From the IMG/VR virus record IMGVR_UViG_3300008262_000142, positions 1 to 48,674 of that record: 48,674 bases of DNA. One strand, written 5' to 3'. Position numbers and translations under genes: made by a program. The stretch comes from a virus. Position 1 is the first letter of the stretch; each line of letters starts with the position of its first letter. The notes below the pieces were generated by a model, which was not told the DNA's origin, searched no databases, and was given only the letters and a program-made list of their open reading frames with translations. Of this stretch, positions 27,730-35,958 are shown piece by piece.

Positions 27730-30700
27730 ATGTCAACAGTAAGAATTCAAGTACGTAGAGGTTTATCTTCAGAATGGACCGCAGCTAATCCAGTATTAGC
27801 TGCAGGTGAAATGGGTGTTGAAACAAACACTAATAAATTTAAATTCGGTAATGGTTCATCTACATGGACCGCTCTTTCATATGCAGCAGCCGACACAGCA
27901 GCAATTGGTGAAATTTCCCAAGATGCTATAGATCAGGCTCTTTCAATGGGTGCTGGATTAACAAAGACTTATAATGATGGTACAAACACAATAACAATAA
28001 CTGTTGATACAGATGTTATTTCTACAAAAGCGTTTGCAACATCAGAAGCAGCTGCAGCAAAAACAGCAGCAGAAGCAACTGCATCAGCAGATGCAACTTC
28101 AAAGGCCAACGCAGCACTAGCAGCGGCAGAGGATTATACAGATAACGCAATAAGTGGAGTTAATAACTCTTTGGGAGATTATATTCCAGTTTCAGACAGA
28201 GGAGCTCAAAATGGAGTTGCCTCACTTGACACAAATACTAAAATTCCAGTAGCACAAATTGCATTAAATAATTTTAATGGGGTTATCAGTACAAGTGAAA
28301 ATATATTCGGAAACACAATAACAGGAACGAACCTTGTTTCAGAAAATTTGCTAACAGCAAATGATGTAAATATTAGCGGCAATTTAACTGTTAGCGGAAC
28401 TTCAACTACAGTTAACTCAACAAATGTTTCGTATGATGACCCAATGATTTACATTGGTGATGGCAACCAATCCAACGTCCTTGACATTGGTGTTGTGGGA
28501 GCATTCAATAATGGAACATATCAGCATGCTGGTCTTGTACGTGATGCTTCTGACGGAATTTGGAAGCTTTTCTCAGGAGTTACATCAGAGCCTACAACTG
28601 TAGTAGACTTTACTACATACACAAGATCACCTCTTGAAGTTGGTCAAATATATGCTACTGCAGCTCAGATAGGAGCAGTTGGACCACAACAGATTCAGAT
28701 GCTTTCTGATGTTACTGGAAACATTCAAGAGCAACTAGATGCAAAGCTTAATGAGGTTCCAGATAATTCTGTTACAACAGCTAAAATAACAGATGATGCC
28801 GTAACATCAGCTAAAATTGCAGAATCTTCAGTTACTTCAGTCAAGATTGCAAATGATGCAGTTACTTCAGTCAAGATTGCAAATGATGCAGTTATTGAAA
28901 GTAAAATCGCAAATGATGCAGTTAGCGAAGATAAAATATTTGCAGGTTCTGTAACTACTGACAAAATTAGAGCAGCTTCAGTTACTGAAGTTAAAATTGC
29001 AAATGATGCAGTTACTGGAATTAAGATTGCAAATGACGCAGTTAGCGAAGATAAAATATTTGCAGGTTCTGTAACTACTGACAAAATTGCAAATAATTCA
29101 GTTACTGATATTAAAATTGCAGATGATGCCGTAACAGTTAACAAAATTGCGGATTCGGCTATTACAAATGCAAAGATCTCAGCTACAGCAGAAATTGCTC
29201 AATCAAAGATTGCTGGATTAACTCAAGCATTAGACTTAAAAGCAACAATTGATTCACCAAATTTAACTGGATCAGTTGTTCTTCCTTCTACAACAACAAT
29301 TGGATCAGTTGATGCAACTGAAATTGGCTACCTAAATGGAGTTACATCTTCAATTCAAACTCAGTTCGAATCAGCTGCAACAGCTCTTACAAACCACTCA
29401 TCAGATACAACTGATGTACATGGAATTGCAGATACATCACTTCTAGCTACAAAGTCATATGCAGATGGAGCAGTATCAACACACAATGACGATACAACAA
29501 ATGTCCACGGCATTGCAGACACATCACTTCTAGTAACAACAACTGGAACACAAACACTAACAAATAAGACTCTAACAAGCCCAACAATTAATGGAGCTAC
29601 AGTTGGCGGAAACATAGTCCCATCTGTAGATAATACATATGACCTAGGTTCTCCTACTCAAATGTGGAAAGATATCTATGTTGGTCCAGGATCACTTTAT
29701 GTTAATGGACAGAAAGTTCTTCAAGATGAATCAGGAGCAATTGTTGTTTCTGCAGACATTAATGAGAACCTTGGTTTAAGAACAAGCGGAAGTGGTAATA
29801 TCGAGTTTGATCCAACAGGAACAGGCGTAGTTAATGTTAAGGGCCCTCTTGTTATGGAATCAGGCGCAAATATTTCAAGTGCTGATGGAAATGGAATCAA
29901 CTTCTCTAATACAGTAAAGGTTGACTCAATTGCCAGCAAGACAGCAGATACAGACTTATCATTATCAGGAAACGGCACAGGAAAAGTTTATCTTAATGAT
30001 AATGCAGAAGTAAATGGAAACCTTGTTGTTGGTGGAAACCTAACAGTAAGCGGAACAACTACAACTGTTAACAGCGAAACAATTAGTTTGGCTGACAATA
30101 TCATTGATTTAAACAGTAATTTTACTACTGGAACTCCAACAGAAAACGCTGGACTAAGAATTATGCGTGGAGATTCTAATGCGGTTCAAATGCGTTGGAA
30201 TGAGTCTACAGATGTATGGGAGTTCACAAATGATGGAACAACATACTCTTCAGTACTATCAATAAACGATACAGCATTAACAACAGCACTAAACGCAAAG
30301 CTAGCATCTGCTACAGCAGCAACAACCTACGCACCAATTGCTAATCCAACATTTACTGGTACAGTAACAGTTGCAGCATCTGGTGTAGCATTTACAGACG
30401 GAGCACAGACAAAAGCTGGAGTTCCTTCTCTAACAACAATTGGAACAGCAATTGGAGCAGCATACAACCTTTCAACAGGTGGTTTAGGTCTACGGGATCA
30501 ATTAATTCCAGTTTCTGGAGCACACACAATTACAGTTCCAGCAAATGCAACTACAGCTTATCCAGTAGGAACTTCAATAAGCTTCTACCAGTCAGCAGGA
30601 ACAGACGCAGCATTTGCAGAAGCAGCAGGAGTTACAATTTTAAGAACTCCAGGATTAAAGCTTAGAGCACTTCATTCATCAGCAACAATAACCAAGGTCG

Positions 30701-30741
30701 CAACAGACACCTGGTTACTTGCTGGAGACTTGAAAGCATAA
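27730..30741 (+). CDS. large tail fibre with Mtd-like N-terminus, 1003 aa
   Basis: The N-terminus (STVRIQVRRGLSSEWTAANP, GEMGVETNTNKFKFGNG) is the Mtd-type anchor. It is followed by a helical part, a fibre module NISGNLTVSGTSTTVNSTNV (about 215) that recurs as NLVVGGNLTVSGTTTTVNSE near 770, and then ten-residue repeats of the type SVTSVKIAND (about 347-485). Residues 560-620 carry two copies of a HSSDTTDVHGIADTSLL segment. The C-terminus is a beta domain. This is the longest fibre of the window and likely the main receptor-binding protein. Confidence 0.82.
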   Translation: MSTVRIQVRRGLSSEWTAANPVLAAGEMGVETNTNKFKFGNGSSTWTALSYAAADTAAIGEISQDAIDQALSMGAGLTKTYNDGTNTITITVDTDVISTKAFATSEAAAAKTAAEATASADATSKANAALAAAEDYTDNAISGVNNSLGDYIPVSDRGAQNGVASLDTNTKIPVAQIALNNFNGVISTSENIFGNTITGTNLVSENLLTANDVNISGNLTVSGTSTTVNSTNVSYDDPMIYIGDGNQSNVLDIGVVGAFNNGTYQHAGLVRDASDGIWKLFSGVTSEPTTVVDFTTYTRSPLEVGQIYATAAQIGAVGPQQIQMLSDVTGNIQEQLDAKLNEVPDNSVTTAKITDDAVTSAKIAESSVTSVKIANDAVTSVKIANDAVIESKIANDAVSEDKIFAGSVTTDKIRAASVTEVKIANDAVTGIKIANDAVSEDKIFAGSVTTDKIANNSVTDIKIADDAVTVNKIADSAITNAKISATAEIAQSKIAGLTQALDLKATIDSPNLTGSVVLPSTTTIGSVDATEIGYLNGVTSSIQTQFESAATALTNHSSDTTDVHGIADTSLLATKSYADGAVSTHNDDTTNVHGIADTSLLVTTTGTQTLTNKTLTSPTINGATVGGNIVPSVDNTYDLGSPTQMWKDIYVGPGSLYVNGQKVLQDESGAIVVSADINENLGLRTSGSGNIEFDPTGTGVVNVKGPLVMESGANISSADGNGINFSNTVKVDSIASKTADTDLSLSGNGTGKVYLNDNAEVNGNLVVGGNLTVSGTTTTVNSETISLADNIIDLNSNFTTGTPTENAGLRIMRGDSNAVQMRWNESTDVWEFTNDGTTYSSVLSINDTALTTALNAKLASATAATTYAPIANPTFTGTVTVAASGVAFTDGAQTKAGVPSLTTIGTAIGAAYNLSTGGLGLRDQLIPVSGAHTITVPANATTAYPVGTSISFYQSAGTDAAFAEAAGVTILRTPGLKLRALHSSATITKVATDTWLLAGDLKA
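28771..29178 (+). repeat. about fourteen 30-bp repeats encoding a decapeptide
   Basis: Units such as GTTACTTCAGTCAAGATTGC plus AAATGATGCA; 28831-28860 and 28861-28890 are identical, and 48 bases at 28921 recur exactly at 29041. The peptide pattern is xxVTxxKIAN(D/N). Confidence 0.88.
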
Positions 30742-30761
30742 TTGGGAAATAGGAGAATAAA

Positions 30762-31535
30762 ATGTCAAAAAATATAGGTAGAAGAGCATCAGCTCAAGAC
30801 AACTTCATTGGCCCAGATGCACCAACTGGGCTAACCGCAGCAGATCATTTAAATGGAGTTAATAACCAACGGAACTTTAACGATGGAATGATTAACCTTT
30901 CATGGACAGCACCTGCAGCAGGAAATGCACCAACCCAATACAAAATCTTTAGAAGCGGAGTAGAGGTAGGAACAGTAAATGCTCCTACTACTACCTTCTC
31001 TAATACTGGACTAGTTGGTGGCACTTCTTACTCTTACACAGTAAAAGCAGTTGATCTTTATGGAACATCAGTAGACTCTAATACAGCATCAGCTACAGCA
31101 ACAACAAAGCCAGCTGCCCCAACAAGTGCTTCAGCAACAGCTGGAGTTAATGCAAATACAGTTCAGTGGGCAGCACCTGCAACAGGTGGAAAGCCAATCA
31201 CTAACTACTTTGTTCAAGGTAATGATGGAACAACTGGAAATACAACTAACTTATCTATATCGATATCAGATACTGCTGGAACATCACAGTATTATAACGT
31301 ATACGCAGATAATGCTAATGGAAGATCTGCTGCATCAAATAACTCTAATACAGTTACTACGCTTGCACCGTCGTTCTTCTCTCCACCGTTCTTCCCACCG
31401 TTCTTCCCACCAGGGTTCTTTGCCCCACCAGGGTTCTTTGCCCCACCAAGCTTCTTTGCCCCACCAAGCTTCTTCTCCCCACCAGGGTTCTTCTCCCCAC
31501 CGAGATTTGGCTTTACGGGCCTAAGAGCTTACTAA
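30762..31535 (+). CDS. FN3-domain tail protein with FFAPPS repeats, 257 aa
   Basis: Two fibronectin type III domains (residues about 20-115 and 116-200; NLSWTAPAAGNAPTQYKIF, SYSYTVKAVD, NTVQWAAPATGGKPITNYFV) are followed by eight or nine FF(A/S)PPS-type hexapeptides up to the end (about 202-248). FN3 domains in phage tails are thought to bind surface carbohydrates weakly. The Pro/Phe-rich end is shared with the 826-aa protein. AGGAG precedes the ATG. A strong hairpin ends the transcript. Confidence 0.8.
   Translation: MSKNIGRRASAQDNFIGPDAPTGLTAADHLNGVNNQRNFNDGMINLSWTAPAAGNAPTQYKIFRSGVEVGTVNAPTTTFSNTGLVGGTSYSYTVKAVDLYGTSVDSNTASATATTKPAAPTSASATAGVNANTVQWAAPATGGKPITNYFVQGNDGTTGNTTNLSISISDTAGTSQYYNVYADNANGRSAASNNSNTVTTLAPSFFSPPFFPPFFPPGFFAPPGFFAPPSFFAPPSFFSPPGFFSPPRFGFTGLRAY
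31365..31503 (+). repeat. 18-bp repeats encoding FF(A/S)PP(S/G)
   Basis: Units such as GCCCCACCAAGCTTCTTT, less regular than the array at 24118 and with two shortened units (FFPP). Encodes the C-terminal tail of the FN3 protein. Confidence 0.85.
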
Positions 31536-31547
31536 AAAATAAAAAAA

Positions 31548-31575
31548 CAATAGCAGGGGGAAACCCCTGCTATTG
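31548..31575. terminator. 12-bp perfect hairpin with GAAA loop
   Basis: CAATAGCAGGGG and CCCCTGCTATTG pair perfectly around GAAA. On the minus strand it is followed by seven T residues; on the plus strand by TGCTG. It separates the fibre block from the oxygenase cluster. Confidence 0.8.
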
Positions 31576-31595
31576 TGCTGTATATATACAAATGA

Positions 31596-31601
31596 TACAA
31601 T
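31596..31601 (+). promoter_or_regulatory. leaderless promoter of the oxygenase cluster
   Basis: TACAAT ends 6 bases before the ATG at 31608, predicting a transcript that begins at the A of the start codon. A tandem TATATATA lies 16 bases upstream. Confidence 0.6.
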
Positions 31602-31607
31602 GTATTT

Positions 31608-32321
31608 ATGACAAATTTTAATAACAATTATTTATTTTCTTCAAAAGAGCAGCTTGCTCCTGGTATTTGGGTTTATCGAGATGTAATTAAAAAAGAAATC
31701 AATGTGATTGATAGATTAAATAAAATTGGAGAATCTGCTATTAGAGATGGAGACTCCAGGTACGAATGGACTTTTGGCTTTGTAGGTTATAGCGAAAAGA
31801 GACCTTCATACAGGGATTGTGAAGATATTAAAGTTGGTGAAGTTGTAAATATTAATTCTGAAACAGAAAATTTAGTCAATGATCTATGGCGGGATTTAAA
31901 AAATCATCAGTCTCCAGCAGTGGATGATTATTGTGGAATGTATAATGTAAAAATGAACTATTGGGAAGTTATGAATTGTATCCGCTATGGCAAGGGTCAG
32001 CATTTCCAAGAGCATGCAGATCATGGATTTTCATACAGCGCTACAGTTTCTTTGGTAGCATATGTCAATGATGATTATGAAGGAGGAAACCTTTATTTCC
32101 CTAAATTAAATTTAGACATTAAGCCAAAGGCGGGAGACCTATACATATTCCCATCTACATATTTATTTTCACATAGAGCAATGCCAGTTGAATCTGGAAT
32201 GAAGTTTTCAATTGTTACTATGCTAGATTATAATGATCATGCACACAGACCAGAGTTTATGCAAATGAGAGCAAAATGGGTTGAAGAAGATTCAAAAACT
32301 GGTAAAAATTCTCATGTATAG
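31608..32321 (+). CDS. 2-oxoglutarate/Fe(II)-dependent oxygenase, 237 aa
   Basis: First gene of a five-oxygenase operon. Metal triad H136-x-D138 (EHADHG) and H189 (LFSHRAMP); K199, ten residues later, replaces the Arg seen in most of its paralogues and would bind 2-oxoglutarate as Lys does in animal P4H. Signature AYVNDDYEGGNLYF followed by KPKAGDLYIFPS. Leaderless start at 31608. It overlaps the DUF6065-like gene by 8 bases. The substrate is unknown. Confidence 0.88.
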   Translation: MTNFNNNYLFSSKEQLAPGIWVYRDVIKKEINVIDRLNKIGESAIRDGDSRYEWTFGFVGYSEKRPSYRDCEDIKVGEVVNINSETENLVNDLWRDLKNHQSPAVDDYCGMYNVKMNYWEVMNCIRYGKGQHFQEHADHGFSYSATVSLVAYVNDDYEGGNLYFPKLNLDIKPKAGDLYIFPSTYLFSHRAMPVESGMKFSIVTMLDYNDHAHRPEFMQMRAKWVEEDSKTGKNSHV

Positions 32322-33060
32322 GATAGAAGTATTTAATACTAGAGAGTGCCTAGGAGTACTTGAACCACTTTCTGCAAAAAGAAGTTGGATGGAAGAGACG
32401 TTTGAGTCTCATGCCTATAAATGTTTTCCAGTTAGCCTAACAAATCAATTGGGATGGGGAATATCTTTTCCAGAAGACATATCTTTTATTTGGGATGGAA
32501 TATCTGATAGCAGTTCAGATCATGTAAAAATATTATCTGGAGAAAAATATGCTTATCCTGGCAGAGCGAATGCAACAATTAGTTTTTATAGTGGACTAGT
32601 TTTTAAAACCAGTGAAAATTTAAGTCTATTATCAATGCCAGTACCAAATTTATTTATTGATGGTGCAGTTCCATTTACAACACTAATTAGTAGTTCGTTT
32701 TTTACAGGAGAGTTGCCTATTGCCTGGATGATAACAAAACCAAATGAGGTTATAACAATAAAAGCTGGGACCCCAGTTATATCTGTAATGCCAATAGATT
32801 TAGAGTCATTGAATAATTCAGAAATGATTTTTAAACCACTTTCTGAATTCCCAAAGCCAGTATATAATGATATAGAAAATCCTAATGACTACTCTGAAGC
32901 TATTAGAGCTTTAAATCAATCTGGAACATGGTCTAACTTCTACAGAGACGCAGTTGATCATTTAAAAAGAAAAATTGGCTCTCATCAGGTAAAGTCAATA
33001 AGATTAAAAGTTAATAATGCTATAATGAGTTATGGAGGCAAAAATGAAAGCACAAAATGA
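32314..33060 (+). CDS. DUF6065-like protein, 248 aa
   Basis: The segment FPVSLTNQLGWGISFPEDIS and the later TNEVITIKAGTPVI-like strand resemble DUF6065, a family of unknown function often beside oxygenase or modification genes. It looks beta-rich, possibly cupin-like, but lacks a clear His metal motif. The start at 32314 (MYRIEVFNT) overlaps the preceding gene by 8 bases; a start at 32281 is possible. It overlaps the next oxygenase gene by 17 bases, so it belongs to the same operon and probably the same process. Confidence 0.7.
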   Translation: MYRIEVFNTRECLGVLEPLSAKRSWMEETFESHAYKCFPVSLTNQLGWGISFPEDISFIWDGISDSSSDHVKILSGEKYAYPGRANATISFYSGLVFKTSENLSLLSMPVPNLFIDGAVPFTTLISSSFFTGELPIAWMITKPNEVITIKAGTPVISVMPIDLESLNNSEMIFKPLSEFPKPVYNDIENPNDYSEAIRALNQSGTWSNFYRDAVDHLKRKIGSHQVKSIRLKVNNAIMSYGGKNESTK

Positions 33061-33718
33061 TTGGGCTGGTAAAGCACCTAAGTCTATAACTCCATCTGGA
33101 TTTTTTGGGAACTCTTCAGACAATATTGTTGAAATAAAAGATTTTCTTTCTTTAGAAGAAAGAGAAACGCTAATGAATTTTGCATTAAACAATAAAATTT
33201 GGGATATTACAGAAACACATAGAGATGAAGATGGGCTAGTTTTATACGACCATACAATTTGGGAAGATCGTGTATGTACGTACAACTCTCTTATGGCCTC
33301 AGACCCAAGCATACTTGAGTTAATATATAGCATGATAAATAGATTAAAAATAGAAGTAGATGCATTTTTTAACGTAGATGCAAAAGAGACTGGACCAGCA
33401 ATTGTGCGTTGGCCAGTAGGAGCAAGGCAAGAGCCTCATGCAGACAAAGAGTTTCATTCTGGACCAGAAAAAGGAAGGCCAAACGACTTTCCATGGTATG
33501 ATCTAGCTGGACTATTTTATTTTAATGACGACTATGAAGGCGGAGAACTTTATTTCCCTCAACACGGAATTGAATTTAAACCAGTAGCTGGAGCAGCATA
33601 TTTTTTTCCAGGCGACATGAATTATACGCATGGAGTTAGGCCAGTTAAATCTGGTAATAGATTTACGTCGCCATTTTTTTGGACGATAACTAAGCATACA
33701 GGAGAAAGACAGCCATGA
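33044..33718 (+). CDS. 2-oxoglutarate/Fe(II)-dependent oxygenase, 224 aa
   Basis: Metal triad H132-x-D134 (EPHADKEF) and H196 (YTHGVRPV), 2-oxoglutarate Arg R206. Signature FYFNDDYEGGELYF then KPVAGAAYFFPG. The start at 33044 has GGAGG five bases upstream; a start four codons earlier is less well placed. ATGA-type overlap with the next gene. N-terminus (FLSLEERETLMNFALNN) differs from the FxNVLNNP type, so the cluster holds at least two subfamilies. Confidence 0.88.
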   Translation: MKAQNDWAGKAPKSITPSGFFGNSSDNIVEIKDFLSLEERETLMNFALNNKIWDITETHRDEDGLVLYDHTIWEDRVCTYNSLMASDPSILELIYSMINRLKIEVDAFFNVDAKETGPAIVRWPVGARQEPHADKEFHSGPEKGRPNDFPWYDLAGLFYFNDDYEGGELYFPQHGIEFKPVAGAAYFFPGDMNYTHGVRPVKSGNRFTSPFFWTITKHTGERQP

Positions 33719-34530
33719 GCAATTTAGAATATGTAGAGATTTACCCAAATATAGATGTATACAGAAATGTTTTGAATAACCCATCTGAACTTTATGCAAC
33801 AATGAATGAGTCAGAAAAAAAATCAAATGGTAAGTATTTTTTGAAAGCTTGGGATCAGTGGTCACATTTTGGAACATATACGCAAAAAAAAGAGATGTCA
33901 GAATGCTCGACAGACATAGTTAGCTCTGAAATGTTTATAAAAGAAAAAGCCTTTGTTGATGAGATAGAAGACGCATATACTAAGGTTGTTTTAGATTATG
34001 TAGAAAGACACAATATTGATCTTCCAGAAGGATGGCGTTTTAGCGGATGCTCGTACTCTAAATATAATGCAAAAATAGATATGCTTCAGAACAATATGAC
34101 TATGCAGTATCATACTGACCACATTACGTCTCAAAGAGACATGCCTGGAGACAAGTTCTTTTTGACATGCACCATGTATATTAATGATGACTATGATGGT
34201 GGAGATATAGAGTTCTACGTAGATGGCAAATTTATAAATCACAAACCAGTTTCAGGAGATATCCTAGTATTTCCTTCTGTTGAACCATATTTTCATGGTG
34301 TTAAAACAATTAATACAAATGAAAAGTTTTTTGTTAGAAACTTTATAATGGTTCCTCATAATGGAACAGAAGAATGGCTGGCTAATCAAAGACGTTATGG
34401 TGCATACAAGTGGGCACAAATGGAAGCCAAAAGAATAGACTATGAAGATAAAAGAAACATGGTATATTTTAAAGACGGATCTGTTGTCTCATACGAAGAG
34501 TATAACCCTCAAGATATGGGAGGGCAATAA
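33715..34530 (+). CDS. 2-oxoglutarate/Fe(II)-dependent oxygenase, 271 aa
   Basis: Metal triad H133-x-D135 (YHTDHITS) and H194 (YFHGVKTI), with K204 and R208 available for 2-oxoglutarate. Signature MYINDDYDGGDIEFYV. The N-terminus (DVYRNVLNNPSELYATM, WDQWSHFGTY) closely resembles that of the gene at 10927, so these two are probably the nearest paralogues. Coupled to both neighbours. Confidence 0.88.
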   Translation: MSNLEYVEIYPNIDVYRNVLNNPSELYATMNESEKKSNGKYFLKAWDQWSHFGTYTQKKEMSECSTDIVSSEMFIKEKAFVDEIEDAYTKVVLDYVERHNIDLPEGWRFSGCSYSKYNAKIDMLQNNMTMQYHTDHITSQRDMPGDKFFLTCTMYINDDYDGGDIEFYVDGKFINHKPVSGDILVFPSVEPYFHGVKTINTNEKFFVRNFIMVPHNGTEEWLANQRRYGAYKWAQMEAKRIDYEDKRNMVYFKDGSVVSYEEYNPQDMGGQ

Positions 34531-34533
34531 AAT

Positions 34534-35286
34534 ATGGAAAGAGAAATGGTTATAACAAGACATAAAGAAGACATTGTGTCTTATGACAACTTTCTTACCA
34601 AGCAAGAATGTGAAGCAATTATAAATGTGTTAGCAATTAAAATGGAAAAAGATCAGCTAAGATGGATGCCAATTTCTTTTTATGAGTCATACTCTTCTGG
34701 AACTCCAGAACTAAATGACCCAGACACAATTGCCTGTGGCTTGCCAGGAGATTTTTTTCAAGACCTTAGACAAAGAGTCATAAACGCAACAGCAGATATG
34801 GCTGGCAAAGATCCAGAACAAATGTCTCAAATAAGCTGGCATTCACAAAGATGGGCACCAGGAGCATTTGCCAATATGCATTCCGATAATACTTCAAATG
34901 AAGGTGTATCTGGAGCATTTACTAGAAGTAGATACGCAACCTTTCTGTATTTAAATGACGACTTTGAAGATGGAGTACTAAACTTTAAACACGGATTAAC
35001 AATCGTTCCTAAAACTGGAACCCTTGTAACTTTTGCTGGTGGTTTTCATAATATGCATGAAGTTACTACGGTTAAAAAATCAATACGATACACACTTGGA
35101 TCATTTTGGGATGACAGAGAAGAAGAAGATTATCCTCAAGAAGTTAGAGATGCCTGGGCCGCAGAGCTTGCTGAAGTTAGGGCAATGCAAGCAGAACAAG
35201 CCATAGAGTGGGAAGACTACAGAAATAAAGGCATAAGAATAACACCTAAAGGCGAACAGTATCCAGCATCAGAAGTAGAGGGATAA
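34534..35286 (+). CDS. 2-oxoglutarate/Fe(II)-dependent oxygenase, 250 aa
   Basis: Metal triad H116-x-D118 (NMHSDNTS) and H175 (NMHEVTTV), Arg R185 for 2-oxoglutarate. Signature LYLNDDFEDGVLNF. The N-terminus begins with a helix typical of the family (FLTKQECEAIINVLA) and the C-terminal 60 residues are charged and helical. GGAG lies before the ATG and the gene follows its neighbour by 3 bp. Confidence 0.87.
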   Translation: MEREMVITRHKEDIVSYDNFLTKQECEAIINVLAIKMEKDQLRWMPISFYESYSSGTPELNDPDTIACGLPGDFFQDLRQRVINATADMAGKDPEQMSQISWHSQRWAPGAFANMHSDNTSNEGVSGAFTRSRYATFLYLNDDFEDGVLNFKHGLTIVPKTGTLVTFAGGFHNMHEVTTVKKSIRYTLGSFWDDREEEDYPQEVRDAWAAELAEVRAMQAEQAIEWEDYRNKGIRITPKGEQYPASEVEG

Positions 35287-35287
35287 C

Positions 35288-35938
35288 ATGCAGAATCAAA
35301 TAGAGTTCAAACAATTTGTAATGTTTGATTTACAAGTGCTGGATCCACAAATATGGTATTGGGAAAATGCTCTTAGCTATCCAGAACATTTAAAACAGTT
35401 TATTGAAGAAATAGACTCAGATCCGCTTTCATATAAAAGAATATCAAAATGGGAAAACTGGACGGCAAGCGACGATAGCTCTTTTGTATATGGTGCTACT
35501 AAAAATATAATCACCTCTAATTTAAAAGATACAACTGGATCTGATTCAATAGATAAAAAAACACTATATATTGGAAATAGCTTTTCGATGGCATTTGAAA
35601 TGTGTTCAGAAAGATATCTATCTGGACACGGATTAGATAAAAATAATTACAATTTACCACTAAGCAAATTGCCTATTAAAAAATGGAATCAAGGTCAATA
35701 CATGGGGCCTCATTTTGATGGACAAGACGGAGACTCTACTTTAGCATTCTCTCTTGTTGCATACATAAACGATGATTACGAGGGAGGGGAAATTCATTTC
35801 CCAAATCAAAATATCACACTTAAGCCAAAGGCTGGAAGCATGATTATGTTCCCCTCACAACTTCCATACCTACATGAAGTAAAGCCTATTATTTCTGGCA
35901 CAAGGTACATGAGCCCAGCACATGTATATATTAAGTAG
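35288..35938 (+). CDS. 2-oxoglutarate/Fe(II)-dependent oxygenase, 216 aa
   Basis: Last of the five. Metal triad H142-x-D144 (GPHFDGQDGD) and H196 (YLHEVKPI), Arg R206. Signature AYINDDYEGGEIHF then KPKAGSMIMFPS. It ends only 20 bp before the collagen-like fibre gene, which makes that fibre the nearest candidate substrate. Confidence 0.88.
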   Translation: MQNQIEFKQFVMFDLQVLDPQIWYWENALSYPEHLKQFIEEIDSDPLSYKRISKWENWTASDDSSFVYGATKNIITSNLKDTTGSDSIDKKTLYIGNSFSMAFEMCSERYLSGHGLDKNNYNLPLSKLPIKKWNQGQYMGPHFDGQDGDSTLAFSLVAYINDDYEGGEIHFPNQNITLKPKAGSMIMFPSQLPYLHEVKPIISGTRYMSPAHVYIK

Positions 35939-35946
35939 ATAGGTGG

Positions 35947-35952
35947 TATAAT
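35947..35952 (+). promoter_or_regulatory. leaderless-type -10 box before the collagen-like fibre
   Basis: TATAAT ends 6 bases before the ATG at 35959 (six A residues between). AGGTGG just upstream could also serve as a distant ribosome site on a longer transcript. Confidence 0.55.
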
Positions 35953-35958
35953 AAAAAA

